A program made the translations under genes and the position numbers. This document shows positions 33,967 to 45,190 of a DNA stretch of 64,000 nt, one piece after another (the first letter of the stretch is position 1; every line of letters begins with the position of its first letter). This DNA is from Lingula anatina (lineage: Eukaryota; Brachiopoda; Lingulata; Lingulida; Lingulidae): positions 58,920 to 122,919 of the forward strand of contig NW_019775851.1 of the NCBI RefSeq assembly GCF_001039355.2, given 5' to 3'. Under the pieces are notes generated by a model. The model saw nothing but the letters and a program-made list of their open reading frames with translations, was not told where the DNA came from and did not search any database.

Positions 33967-36345
33967 TAATAAATAATATAATAATAATTTATTAAGATTG
34001 CAACCCAGTGGGTTGAAGTTGTACATAGAATGTTTAAAAAATTTATAATGATAATAAAATGCATATTTGCATGAATAAAACTGAGTTAAAAGACTGCTAA
34101 CTGAAATTTAAAATTATTGTACTTAGACTGCTAACTGAACTTTAAAATTATTGTACTTAGGATAAAAGACAGCGTAATACTATTGGAAATTTAAAAGTGC
34201 ATATGGAATAAAAGAGCATCGGAATCTGTCGGTCTTAAATTTTGGCACTTTGTATCTATTGTTAGATCTTAAAAGATGATTGGAATGCTCAATTAAGATG
34301 TGATTCAATTTGTCAGAGGATTCAGTTATTTTGTAAAAGAAAGTTTTGCACAGATCTTCCCTTTCGTTTTTCTTAAGTGCACATATTTGCCAGGTTCAGG
34401 GCTTCATCATAGTGTAGGTCAGGGAAAATAATTTTTAAAGCACGACTTTGGACAGTCTCTAAAAGTTTGCATTGCTCTATAGTTAGTCCTGGATGCCATA
34501 CAGGGCAGGCATATTCTAGAATTGAGCGCACAATACTTTGGTAAACTTGGATTAAGTCAGCAGGGCTGAGCTTAGCTCGCTTCAGTTGACGGAGGAAATA
34601 GAGTCTTGCACATGCCTTTTTATATATATGATCCACATGAGTACCCCATTTTAGGTCATTGCTAATATGGATGCCCAGAAGTTTGAACTGTGTAACCTCA
34701 CAGATTGGCGTGTCATTTATAACTATTGGTGGGAGGTCTGGTTTAGAACATGTAAAATTTAGGGTCATGGTCTTGGTGTTTTTGGCATTCAGTTTCATAT
34801 TGTTATTTTGTGTCCACAGCACTAATTCGTTACTTGCACTTTGTAAGTGGCATGGACCATCAATATTACAAATGTCATACACTGTAGTATCGTCAACATA
34901 TTTGTAGTCTGGACATCTGGATTTTAAGTCATCAATCATGATGGCAAAAAGCAGTGGCCCAAGAAGGGTACCCTGGGGTACTCCACCATGTGGGTGTAGC
35001 CATTCAGAGAGTGAGCTTTTATATTTTACCCTCTGGGAGCGGTTGGATAGGAAGGACTGCACCCACCTGACAAGTAGTTCAGGTACACCCTTGTCATAAA
35101 GTTTTCTTAGTAAAATGTTATGATCAATGAGATCAAATGCCTTTGAAAAGTCCAGGAAAAGAATTCTGGCATACTTCTTGTGATTTTGAGAGGGTTCAAG
35201 ACCCTGCATCCAATTGTGAATGAGTTCAGTTACTGCATGTGTAGTGGAACTGCCCTTGACTACTACAAACTGTGTTCTGTCAATATTAATGTATTCGCAA
35301 ATCCACTTAACAATAAATGATTCAAACACTTTACTAAGAACAGGAGTGAGTGATATTGGATGCAAGTCATTCTCAATAGACATTGGTGGAGAGGATTTAG
35401 GAAGAGGGATGACATCTGCTGATTTCCATATGTCAGGGACAAATCCCTTTCGCGCAATGAGCTGTTGAAAATGGCGCAAATCGGCTTCGCAAGGAACCCT
35501 GCAAAATCCCTCAGCACCCAGGTTGGGAGCTGGTCTGGGCCGGTGGCCTTGCTACTGATTTAGTAGGCATATCTCTACATCGTGTGGGTCTATTGAAAAA
35601 TGTGCAATGGATTCAGGTTTGTATTCCGAAGACGGTGGGACTAATGGAATGAGATTTTGGCTCACTGAGATAAAGAAATTGTTAATTCTACTTGTAAGGG
35701 TGTTGATGTCACCACCACAGGTTTTATCTGCTAGGGATTGTAGAGAACTCGGCCGATTGTATATACCAGAGAGTTCCTTTGTGTGATTCCACCATTTCTT
35801 TGAACTACAATCTTTCAAGGCCTCTACCTTTTTCTGATAGTATCTGGCTTTCAGAGAACGGTTCATTCGGTTCACCTTATTCCTTAGAGAGTGGGCTGTT
35901 TGCGTGTCACCAAGCTTGAAAGCATTTTGCCTTGTTTTGATGAGTTCCTTGAACTCAACTGACACCCAAGGCTTATCTGAACTGTATTTTGTGATGGACC
36001 TTATCTGAACTGTATTTTGTGATGGTTTTCATGGGAAGGTAGATGTCGAGTGCGTCCTGGACAGTTTCCGTGAAGTGTTTGAATTGTTCGGCACAATTAT
36101 TCATCCGGTAAAGAGGTGTCCAATCATGTTGCATCAGTTCACTAGCAAAAAGGGCTTTTTGCCAGCCTGTCGCTGTTTGATTGAAATAGGTTGCTCCATT
36201 TGAATTTTGTCATGGTTCACTGGAAAAGTCACTACAGTGTTGTGGTCAGAGAGGCCTATGGGTGGGAGAATGACAGGGACCTTGTACAGGTGGTGCGAAT
36301 TTGTAAAAAATTTATCTAGGATAGCGTTTTTCCTTGTTCCATCAG
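33967..36345 (-). pseudogene. CR1/L2-type LINE ORF2 nested in the Harbinger remnant
   Basis: The minus-strand coding runs from the end of an endonuclease domain (PIGLSDHNTVV near 36260), through a linker (35965-35552: KWWNHTKELSGI), to an RT of 368 codons (35479-34373). RT motifs are SADVIPLPKS, HPISLTPVLSKVFE, ILFLDFSKAFDLIDHN, GGVPQGTLLGPLLF, YKYVDDTTVYD and FKLLGIHISNDLKWG. The YVDD catalytic motif is present. A frameshift near 35455, stops near 35552, and decay in the endonuclease part kill it. The 5' end is truncated and the 3' end is AT-rich. Confidence 0.85.
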
Positions 36346-37579
36346 GTGCAGTTGATATGTGATGCTGCCTTGCATTTCACAATTTCTTTACTTAACTTGT
36401 GCTTTTCCAATTTAACTTTCTCAATTTCCCCTGTAAGAAATGTTTTGTACGGTTTTTCTCTTCTTAAACAAAGTGTAGCAGAGGGTCTACTCTTGGCTGA
36501 TGAGGCGACTGAATTAGATTGTTTTCGTTTTGATGTGCTTAAGGTGGCATCTGATGCATGAAACTCTGATATTGGTCCCATTGGTGATGTCGACGTGGAT
36601 GCTGACTTGGGTACTTGTTGTGGCAGTCTGTGTCAGACTCTACTGACGCAACTGCCGTTACACTACCCTCTAATGGTGATTTCATATATGAAAGGAAATA
36701 CTTTAATACGAAATAAAACCACTTTTTAGAATTCATGTAGCAGTATATCGAGAACCATATATAAATGAGCATGTATGAACTATATATAAGTTTTTAACAT
36801 AACAATGTTACTTTTCACAGTTTAGGAACACATGAAATATCAAATTTATTAATCAATAAAAATTTAAGATGAATTTCTGCTACAATTTGATAGTACAATG
36901 ATAAAACAAGTCTCACTACCTGTATCCAGCACTTGAGATGTCTCAGACTCAATTACACAACTTTCTCCTCCTCCAATTATTCCTGTCAATGAAGGGGCAT
37001 TTTTACCAACTATATCTAAAACTATATCCATGTAAGGACTTTGCACTGGCAGTTTTTCTCCTCCTGTCTTGGGTTGCTTTCAGTTGGAGAGGTCCTTCTT
37101 TGCTTGGACTACAAATCTTTCCACTTTTGTATTAACTCCTCTTCAGTTCGATTACTAGTAGCTGTACCTTCAGCATTGACTTTGGCTGTAATATTCTGTC
37201 AGAGTTTCTTTTTCTGTTTGGCAGTGGTTGAGTTGCTCAGTTTGTTGTTTAAAATGGTGGAATTTTCAGCATACATTTCTAGGAGTTTCCTTATTTCTCT
37301 GTCACTGAAATTTTTCTTCCTAGCTTTCTTGGACAGTTTGGACTCCATTCTACTATATGACTGAAGCTGCAAGCTCAGTATTTGTTCGTCTATACGAACC
37401 TCGGCTTGCTGAGCACTGATCCAATGAAGTGTTGCTCGGGTGTAGTTAAGACAGTCGTGTTTTGTCTTGGTGCAACATGCGTAGACTGGGAGAGTTAACC
37501 TGGCACATGGATGCCAATCTTTGCAGTATACGGCAGTTGTATCCAAGCAAACTTACGCCCCATTGGTGCAACCGGGCCC
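36346..37579 (-). pseudogene. Harbinger-associated Myb/zeste-like gene and element right end
   Basis: Minus strand from 37546: KKARKKNFSDREIRKLLEMY, NKLSNSTTAKQKKKL, stop TGA (Trp expected) at 37196-37198, QNITAKVNAEG, EEELIQKWKDL. This is the Myb/SANT-like (zeste-type) domain typical of Harbinger partner proteins. A coiled-coil C-terminus (GEIEKVKLEKHKLSKEIVK) lies near 36400. A terminal-repeat-like GGGCCCGGTTGCACCAATGG lies on the minus strand at 37579-37560. The first 35 bp still encode transposase VQLICDAALHF on the plus strand. Confidence 0.65.
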
Positions 37580-37802
37580 TGGATACCAAACTGTATGGTA
37601 TTCTGGCAAAAATTAAATAAGCTCTGGGTTAGTGCTAGCAAATTTTTTCGCTTAGCCATATCACCAAATTTTTGTCAATTTGTTATCAAAATGGTTATAA
37701 TTTGGCTAAAACATGTCAAATCAAGCCCTTTTTCTTTAGCCAGTTGAAGTCAGTTTTAGCATTTGGCTAAATTGGCGAGTGTTAGCACTACCCCAAAAGC
37801 TG

Positions 37803-38040
37803 AATTACTTTGGACACATGATTAGAGCAAAAGATAAGGAAGCCATGATGATGATGATGATGATGATGATGGAGTTTGTTGAGGAGAAATGAGGAAGAGG
37901 TTAAAAAAAGACCAGTTGGCTGACCAAGTTGAGGGAGGCAACAATGCTATTGAGTGAAGACCCAGTTGGATGGAGGATGCTTTGCACATGGGTAGCCAGG
38001 AGCACGCCTCAATTCGATGGCAATAGTTGAAAGTTGAAGT
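37803..38040 (+). pseudogene. LINE reverse-transcriptase C-terminal tail
   Basis: LNYFGHMIRAKDKEA, interrupted by an (ATG)n microsatellite (37847-37871), then TSWLTKLREATMLLSEDPVG and WRMLCTWVARSTPQFDGNS. FGH..R...(L)...W.D.(I)(K)...A....W is the conserved tail of jockey/CR1-related RTs. Stops are present. Confidence 0.6.
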
Positions 38041-38246
38041 ACTAGTGCTTGGTTAGAGGATGATCTGATGGCTGTTTCTGTTTTAATTGAATTTTTAACA
38101 TGTGTTGCACAAGTTTTTTAACATGAATTTTGTAAGTGTAAAATGAAAATTTCTGTGGTTTTTATTGACCAATCAAGTTGACAGCCGAGCCTGTATATAT
38201 CCAGCTACTTATCTATCCATACTGTTTATTGTTTCCTTTTTTACAG

Positions 38247-41200
38247 ATTGCCCATGTGAGACAGATATTTCAAGACTCATTTGTGGATTTTTGCAAGAAG
38301 AAGATGAAAAACAGCAAATATCCATCATTAAGCAAGTAAGAACAATTTAAATTGATGAAATATTTTAGACAACATCCATAGCCGTGGGTAAATGGTAACT
38401 AGTGGATTGTGTCAGGTGATTTCGAGGAGGGGTGAGGAGACTTCTCAAAAGTTAAAAAAGTGTCAGATGTTCAGTCTGATAAAATCTAAAAATCTGTCAG
38501 ACCAAAAAAAGATCTGCAAGACAAAAAATATAAATTCATGTATATAGCAACATGTTTTATTTTTGAGTTGTAGGTTATATATGTAACAGTAATTTTCTTA
38601 ACTATACAAACAATTTTAATTGTTATTTCGAGAAAAAAATCATTTTGTTCTTAAGCTTTTATGTAATTTACATTTTCTGAATGTCTGTCTTACCTGTTAC
38701 ACATAAATAAGAAGTAGTGGTGATTTTGCTATTAAACATGATGTAATTTTGCATCCAAATTGACAAAAACACTAGCTACATTATTTGAATTTTCAGATAA
38801 CTGCTGCAGCTAAAACTGCCGATGCTCAAACAGGAGAAGTGAGTTTATGTATTCAAGTCCTAGTGAATGCATACCTTCATATGGCAGCAAGGATTCCAAA
38901 AAAGAGGGCTTTAGTCAGGTAAGGCTTTTTATGTTTTGTTTACAGAGATGAGTATTCTTGAATAACAAAGATAAACTAATTATCTTCTGGTATTCAAATC
39001 TTACAGAAAGCAAATGACGCACATCTTTATTATCCTGAGAAGATCTGTGAGAAGATTTTGTACAATTTTACACAAGACGTGCTTAATTTAGTTGGGAAGG
39101 TAGGATTTCAGATCTCACTGAGATTTAAGTTGTGTTTACACAATTCCTTTGTTTACCTTTATAACAAAGTGGTCATGTTTTTGAATTTGACATGGTTTAT
39201 ATTGCTTTTTGAATGAAAAATAAAAAAAACTACCTTAAAGAGTGGGAGTATTATGATAATTATGCAATCTTTTCAATTGGGAAAAATGATCAAGTTTCAG
39301 ATATATAATTTTGGGATCATTAAAATATATATTTCTGAGTAGCATTTGTGGTGATTTTTCTGGGCAGATTAGATCTATTGGCCTGATTTTCAGTTTTGTT
39401 ACTACCTCTCAATAGGATCATTACTTTTAAGACTTTATGCCTTAAATGATACACTGTAACAGAATCTGTAAATTTTTGCCATGGAAAAGATTGAGTCATT
39501 ACTGAAATTAATAAGGTATTGGGAGAGGTTTACAATAAAAATAATTATTGCAAAGATTACAAGACATGCTGAAATTGGTGTATAAAATATTGCTGAGGTT
39601 GCTGATCATCATTACATTTGTGTCAGTATTTTCTTGTTGATCCAAATGTAGACTTTTTTCAAGGGCTGGATGTTAAGCAGCTTTGCTGCCTTGTTTTTTT
39701 TTTTTCATGTACACAAATAGAGTAACTGTATAATAAGTTTGAAGTCAAGATCATGTTGTCATCGGACACTATAGTCTTAAACACTGGCACACCCCAGGGC
39801 TGCGTCTTATCACCTTGTTTATATACGTTATTAACCCATGATTGTGTGGCGAGGGAGGAAAATACATTTTTAATGAAGTTTGCCGATGACACAACTTTAG
39901 TCGGCTTGATACACCATAATGATGAGATGTCATACAGGCAGTCGGTTACAAGTTTAGTAAATTGGTGCACAGACAATGACTTGATATTAAATGTGAGCAA
40001 AACAAAAGAAATGATCATAGACTTCAGAAGAAATCAGATAAGTAAAAATCCCTTGGAAGTTAACGGTAAAGCGGTCGAACAGGTTTCTAATTATAAATTA
40101 CTAGGGGTTCAGCTGAATAATAGGTTAACCTGGGGCGATAACATCACGAAGCTATTGAAAAAGGCACGTCAACGAATGTATTTCTTAAGGAAATTGAAAG
40201 CTTTTACCAGAAATGTGTTTATTTTAACGAACTTTTACAGGTGTGTTTTAGAGAGTATTTTAACTTATTCAGTAACTGTTTGGTATGGACGTGCAACTGT
40301 GGAGGAGAGGAACAAGTTGGAAAAGATTGTCGAAACTGCAGGGATTGTAATTGGAACAGATCTAACTCCCGTCCATACTATATATCTAGACAGGACTAAA
40401 AAGAAAACATTATCAATAATGACAGACAGTTCCCATCCAGCCCATACCCTTTTTAAATTTTTACCTAGCAATTCGAGACTCTTAGCTTTTAAGGGTAGTA
40501 AGCGATTTTTAAATAGCTTTTATCCTTCGGCAGTAACTATTTTTAACTCTAACATGTAATTTTAATTTTCATTCTTTATATTTCAATGGCGCTACTACAG
40601 GGCAAAAGATTCCCGATTTTATACATTTGTATTTTATTGGCTTAATAAATTATTATTATTATTATTATTATTTAGAGTAACTGTGTTGTCATTTTCGGTA
40701 CTTGGTATACCTTTTTGTTTTGTTGCACTTTCAGCTGCCTCCAGTGTTTTGGCTCAATATTTAAGGAAGAGATAAAAGATACACTGAAGGAGCAAATATG
40801 TTCCATGTTACTTGGTGTTGGAAATAATCCTGCACTGAAGCAGATAAGAGACTTAGTGGACATGCTTCATTCACTTAGTGAAAATTTTCCAATTGGGGAG
40901 CTGTGTGTGTTAGAAATCTATGTTGAAGGTAAAACCTTTTTATGCATTTGAAATTTTATTGAAGTTTATAGTTTTAGATATTGCATTTTGTTAAGGCTAA
41001 AGGTCATTTTAAATATGTTAAAGGAATAACAACTCTTCATATGAGATCAATAAATACATTGTTTATAACATGTAGAAATATAATATATTCTATTTTGCCA
41101 CAAAAAGGGCAGTTATTGCAATTATTCTGAAATCTGTGCTTGTCATCGGACCACATGACCTCCTTAGGTGGCTGTACTCTGTAATAATCAAGACAAACTT

Positions 41201-44200
41201 TTTAGAATAAACCAGGAACTAACTTTGAATGTAAAATGGATACATTAACCATTGGTAAGTATGGGAAAATTGTTTACCCCAGGAAAATTCATCTTTTGGC
41301 TCAGATGAACAGTTGTTATACTTTTGATCATCAAGCTGAGAGTAATATCAACAAAATGTAATATATTCAAGGATATTAAAGGGATAATAACTCTTAGTTT
41401 TGGCCAAAAAATGAATTTTCCTAGAGTAAACAACAATTTTCTCATACTTACCAATGGTTAATGAATCAATTTTTACATTAAAAGTTAGTCCCTGGTTTTT
41501 TTCTAAAAAGTTTGGTTTTTTGTTAAAATCTCTTAAGAGATTTTAACAGAGTATAGCCATCAATGGAAGTCACGTGATCTAAAGACAAGCTCATATATCA
41601 GAATAATAGCTATAACTGCCGTTTTTGTGGTAAAACAGAATATATCATATTTCTATGAGTTATTCACAATGTTTATATTGTGAAATATAGACCTCATACG
41701 AAGAGTTATTATCCCTTTAATTACAAACCATAAATGTAATCAATAAAATTGTTTTGGTGCCAAGGAATTATATTTTACATTTTAGTGATAGTAATCACTT
41801 ACAGGCTGGTAGCTGAGGCTGATTATTTCAATGAATTAAATGAATCAGCTGACTACACAATTTTCACAGTGTACTAAGATCAACAGCTAAATAATACAGA
41901 GGCAGTTTTCCAAATTATCTTTATTGACCCATCCCCCACTCCCCCCCCCCCCTTTGTTTTGAATTCTATTTAGACCCCCCGGTAATATCAGAGGGTATAT
42001 GTCTAACAGGCTGTCAGGTAAGGTAATATAGAGGACTATACTAACATTGCATAGAGACCATCTTTGCCATAGACTATTGTTTCACTGCACCTAACTTTCA
42101 AGTTTTTGACAAAATAATGTTTTTGATCTATTGACTTAACCACACTGACGATCCATTTCAACATATTTCATTACAGCATTAGAATTCCTTGCAAGGGCTC
42201 TAAAGCAGTTTCACCAAGATACTGAGTAAGTGTGTGTGTAAGATGTGATCTGAAATTGCAGATAAATACCATTTCAGGTGCACTAGTGATATAATTGTAT
42301 TAGTGAGTTTGATGAAGAACATTTGGCCTAGATAGGTAAATAATAAAGAAAAAGAACAACAAAACATTTTATTCAAACTTTTAGGAAAAAGCTTGTGTAA
42401 AATTGTTTTAAATCAAAGTAGGATTCATTGGGAATATTGCTTTGTATATGTTTTAATGCAACCTTACTATAATTTTCTGCTTAATAGAATTAACAAGAGT
42501 CCTGTAGAGAGAAAAGAAAGGATGCATGACATTATGACTGCTGTTCAGTCAGTGACCAAAATAGGACAGAAATGCCTGAAACCTATTTCACTAGAACTAT
42601 ATGAAGGCCGCAATAAAGCATCTTTGCTCTCCAGTATAAAGCAGATCTGTGAAAGTGTGACGGATATATTGGCTGATGGTAAGATATCTCAAAGTACTTT
42701 CATTATTTGATTCTTGAAGACTGATTTTATGTACAGACACTGTGTATCTGTACATATTTCTATCACCTGTGTCTGCTGCCGACAAGGTCTTTGCTGTGCA
42801 CTTTTCACTGTTAACAAAATGTATGAAATACCATGTAGAAGGTTTGTTAAGAATCAAAATTAGGCAAACCCTGCATTTTGCAGGACAAATGTCTAACTTG
42901 GTAGGAATGTTCCTTGGGTCAAAAGAAAAAAAATTGTCCATAGAGACAATCTCTATTCATACAGAAATAAACACAAATAGCATGAATTATGAAAATTAGG
43001 TGCCAAAATAAAATGTTTCGTATTTCCATCAGTGTTTTTTCTTTGTCTAGAACAAAATTAGAGACTCCAAACTCATTTTTGACATTATGAGGCAGTTTGT
43101 GGCCTTGTTGTCCCTCAATTCCAATTTGGCAGCCAGACACCATTTTGAAATTAGGCATGATTTACTGTTTTGAAATTGTTGTTTTCCTAAAGAATGTAGG
43201 AATGTTGTGACTTTTTATTTTTGGGTGCTGAAGGCATTTTTGGTACATGAAACATAGAATGTGAGTAGAAACTATTATAAGCTTCCAGCGTCAATATGGG
43301 CCTAGTTGTCACAAAGACTTGTATATGTCTAAGCTAAACAATGCATCTTTGATGCTATGAGGACAATTGGTAGCCATTCTGTTGATCTAAGCTAAATTGT
43401 CCCTATTTTGAAAATTTGGCATAATTTACCATATTTGAATAGTTGGACCTGCAACCTAATAGTTGCTTCTATTTTTAAGTCACCGATGAAACTTGTGGTG
43501 TTGTTTTGATGACAGAAAATAATCAAAAGATCATAAAGGGTTTCTAAAGTGTATTCCAAGATGAATTTGGTTGGGTGGGCTAAGAAACAGCTCTCTCTCT
43601 CTCTCTCTCTCTCTGATTTTAGGTGGAATTAACTTTCTTATTGTACCACCAGCGTGAATTTGACATTTGACTTACTTTTCACCATGAACTGCAGTTTGCC
43701 AATTTTCTGGCCTGCATATTTCCAAAAATGGCTGAGATACATCCATAGTTACAGTTCATAGGAAGTCATATATTGAAAATCTTAACATGCCCATGAATTT
43801 GACATATGACCTACTTTTCCTCATAAAATGCACTTTGCATAGTTACCAGACCATATTTCTCCACAATTAAAATGGATACATCCATAGCTACCATTTAACG
43901 TGAATAGAATTAATCTCGCTGGTGGGACAATACCTGGTGGTGGTAGCACCACTCTGATCCTCCAGTTTTATTATATTTTTGTTATACAATATTGTTGTTG
44001 ATAGATACATTCCTCCTCGACTGCAGAGTGGCATGTGGAATAGCAGTTCCCCTGATTGTAAAAATCTGCTGTGATACTGAAGCTGTGGCCATGGTTAGTT
44101 ATTATTGTTATATTTATTTAAAAATCAGTTTCTTGTGAGTCTTTTATTCAGTTCAGTTCTGTGCTTAAGTAATCATGTCTGTGCATAGCTTATAGCTATA

Positions 44201-44566
44201 TAACCTTTATAGCTCTTCTGAAATATTTTAAACAGGGTAATGATATTATTTAGAAACATCAATGGACCTTAACCAATTACAACCTTATCTTAAATTTCAG
44301 GTGATCAATCTAATATCCCCAAATGTCAAAAGTGACAAACTGATTGAAAATCCGAGTGGAGCTTTGCTGAAAGGGGGCACTGAATGGTTGGTTGCCAGGT
44401 TTTCAGATGCACTGAACAGGGACACTCTTCCCCTGATCTCATACGCATGTTTATGTCATGGGGTTCTGGCTGTACTGACTGAAGATGAGCTTTTGACTCT
44501 ATTGGGTGATGAAAAATGTCTTTTAGTGGATGTTTTGTTTGCAGAACTGGAGACCTTTTGCAACAG
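38247..44566 (+). CDS. THADA: THADA-like protein, N-terminal exons only
   Basis: Eight exons with consensus splice sites: 38247..38335, 38797..38918, 39007..39099, 40735..40928, 42177..42225, 42488..42678, 44005..44093, 44301..44566. They encode all-helical sequence like THADA N-termini: SIIKQITAAAKTADAQTG, CIQVLVNAYLHMAARIPKK, RDLVDMLHSLSENF, FLLDCRVACGIAVPLI, TEWLVARFSDALNRDTLPLI. THADA (yeast Trm732) partners FTSJ1/Trm7 for 2'-O-methylation of tRNA position 32. Exons 4-8 join in frame. Exons 2/3 and 3/4 do not match in phase, suggesting a missing exon or a sequence error; the A6 run near 38899 is a candidate. The first coding exon and the C-terminal three quarters are not found. The last donor (GTGCAC) is weak. 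Confidence 0.75.
39730..40672 (+). mobile_element. 5'-truncated Rex/L2-like LINE in a THADA intron
   Basis: A 12-bp target duplication, TAGAGTAACTGT, flanks it (39718-39729 and 40673-40684), fixing both ends. A 268-codon frame (39753-40559) carries NTGTPQGCVLSPCLYTLLTH, ENTFLMKFADDTTLVGLIHH, VSNYKLLGVQLNNRLTW and CVLESILTYSVTVWYG: RT motifs from box 4 to the thumb, uninterrupted. The 3' end is a TTATTATTATT tail. Box 1-3 are missing, so it cannot act alone. The uninterrupted frame and clean duplication indicate a fairly recent insertion. Confidence 0.9.
41018..41720. mobile_element. 703-bp foldback element at TTAA in a THADA intron
   Basis: Long inverted arms: TTAAAGGAATAACAACTCTT at the left pairs with AAGAGTTATTATCCCTTTAA at the right, and internal arms ATTAACCATTGGTAAGTATG / CATACTTACCAATGGTTAAT lie nearer the centre. 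Both ends sit on TTAA, suggesting a TTAA-targeting superfamily. A one-ended relative is at about 56930-57065 (CGTACGAAGAGTTTTTATCC). Confidence 0.75.
43591..43614. repeat. (CT)n microsatellite
   Basis: About 12 CT units in a THADA intron. Confidence 0.9.
43640..43931. mobile_element. 292-bp element with ATTGT..CACCAGCG ends and internal repeats
   Basis: ATTGTACCACCAGCG (43640-43654) pairs with CGCTGGTGGGACAAT (43917-43931), one mismatch. Inside, two diverged direct units start GTGAATTTGACATTTGACTT and ATGAATTTGACATATGACCT, each ending in GATACATCCATAG. It is non-coding. Confidence 0.6.
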
Positions 44567-44659
44567 GTGCACACTATGATTATTACATTTTAAAGTCTGT
44601 GTTAATCACTCTGTAAATAAGTAACTGGCACCGTAAAGTTAAATATATATGTATTTACA

Positions 44660-45190
44660 CATTATAGTTTAAAGGACAATAGACACATAAAAATCCATTT
44701 CTCGAATTTTGAAGATTCAGCACTCAATCTATACACTAGAGGTATGTTTTAATCGATCCCCGCCATTTAAAAATTTTAAAAACAATCTATTAGTAGAAAA
44801 AAAGGCGTTTTAGTAAACCTCACTTTAATATGCATAAATGAAGCAACAGATCTGGGTCACGTGGTACTGTGACGACAATGAGGATAAAGGTCTATGAGAC
44901 TTAACTGAGCTGCATGGTGCATACAGACAGAATAGTTTAGGACAGTTGTGTTGAACGGAGTTGAGCAATTTTCGTTATGCCTCAGTGTGTTGCCGTGGGA
45001 TTCACCAAAATTGCAGCACTCCTTGACAATCTTTCTTTGTCTGTGACGGTCTTCCGTGACTTACTTACTAACTTCGGTGACAATAGTTGCGATGCTCCAG
45101 GTCTCGACACATCAGGTGTTTTAGATCATATCAAAAGCTGATAGTCTTTTAGATTAACTGTCATCAGTTGGCAAGCTTACTAATTGCTGA
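44660..45190 (+). repeat. Repeat with a THAP-like start (MPQCVAVGFTK), copy 1
   Basis: AAAGGACAATAGACACAT..., CACGTGGTACTGTGACGACA and a short frame MPQCVAVGFTKIAALLD. The same layout recurs at about 53130-53600 with MSQCMAFGCTKSGVKG. M..C.A.GC.. is how THAP zinc fingers begin, so both may be remnants of a THAP-encoding transposon. Only the first few dozen codons survive. Confidence 0.35.
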
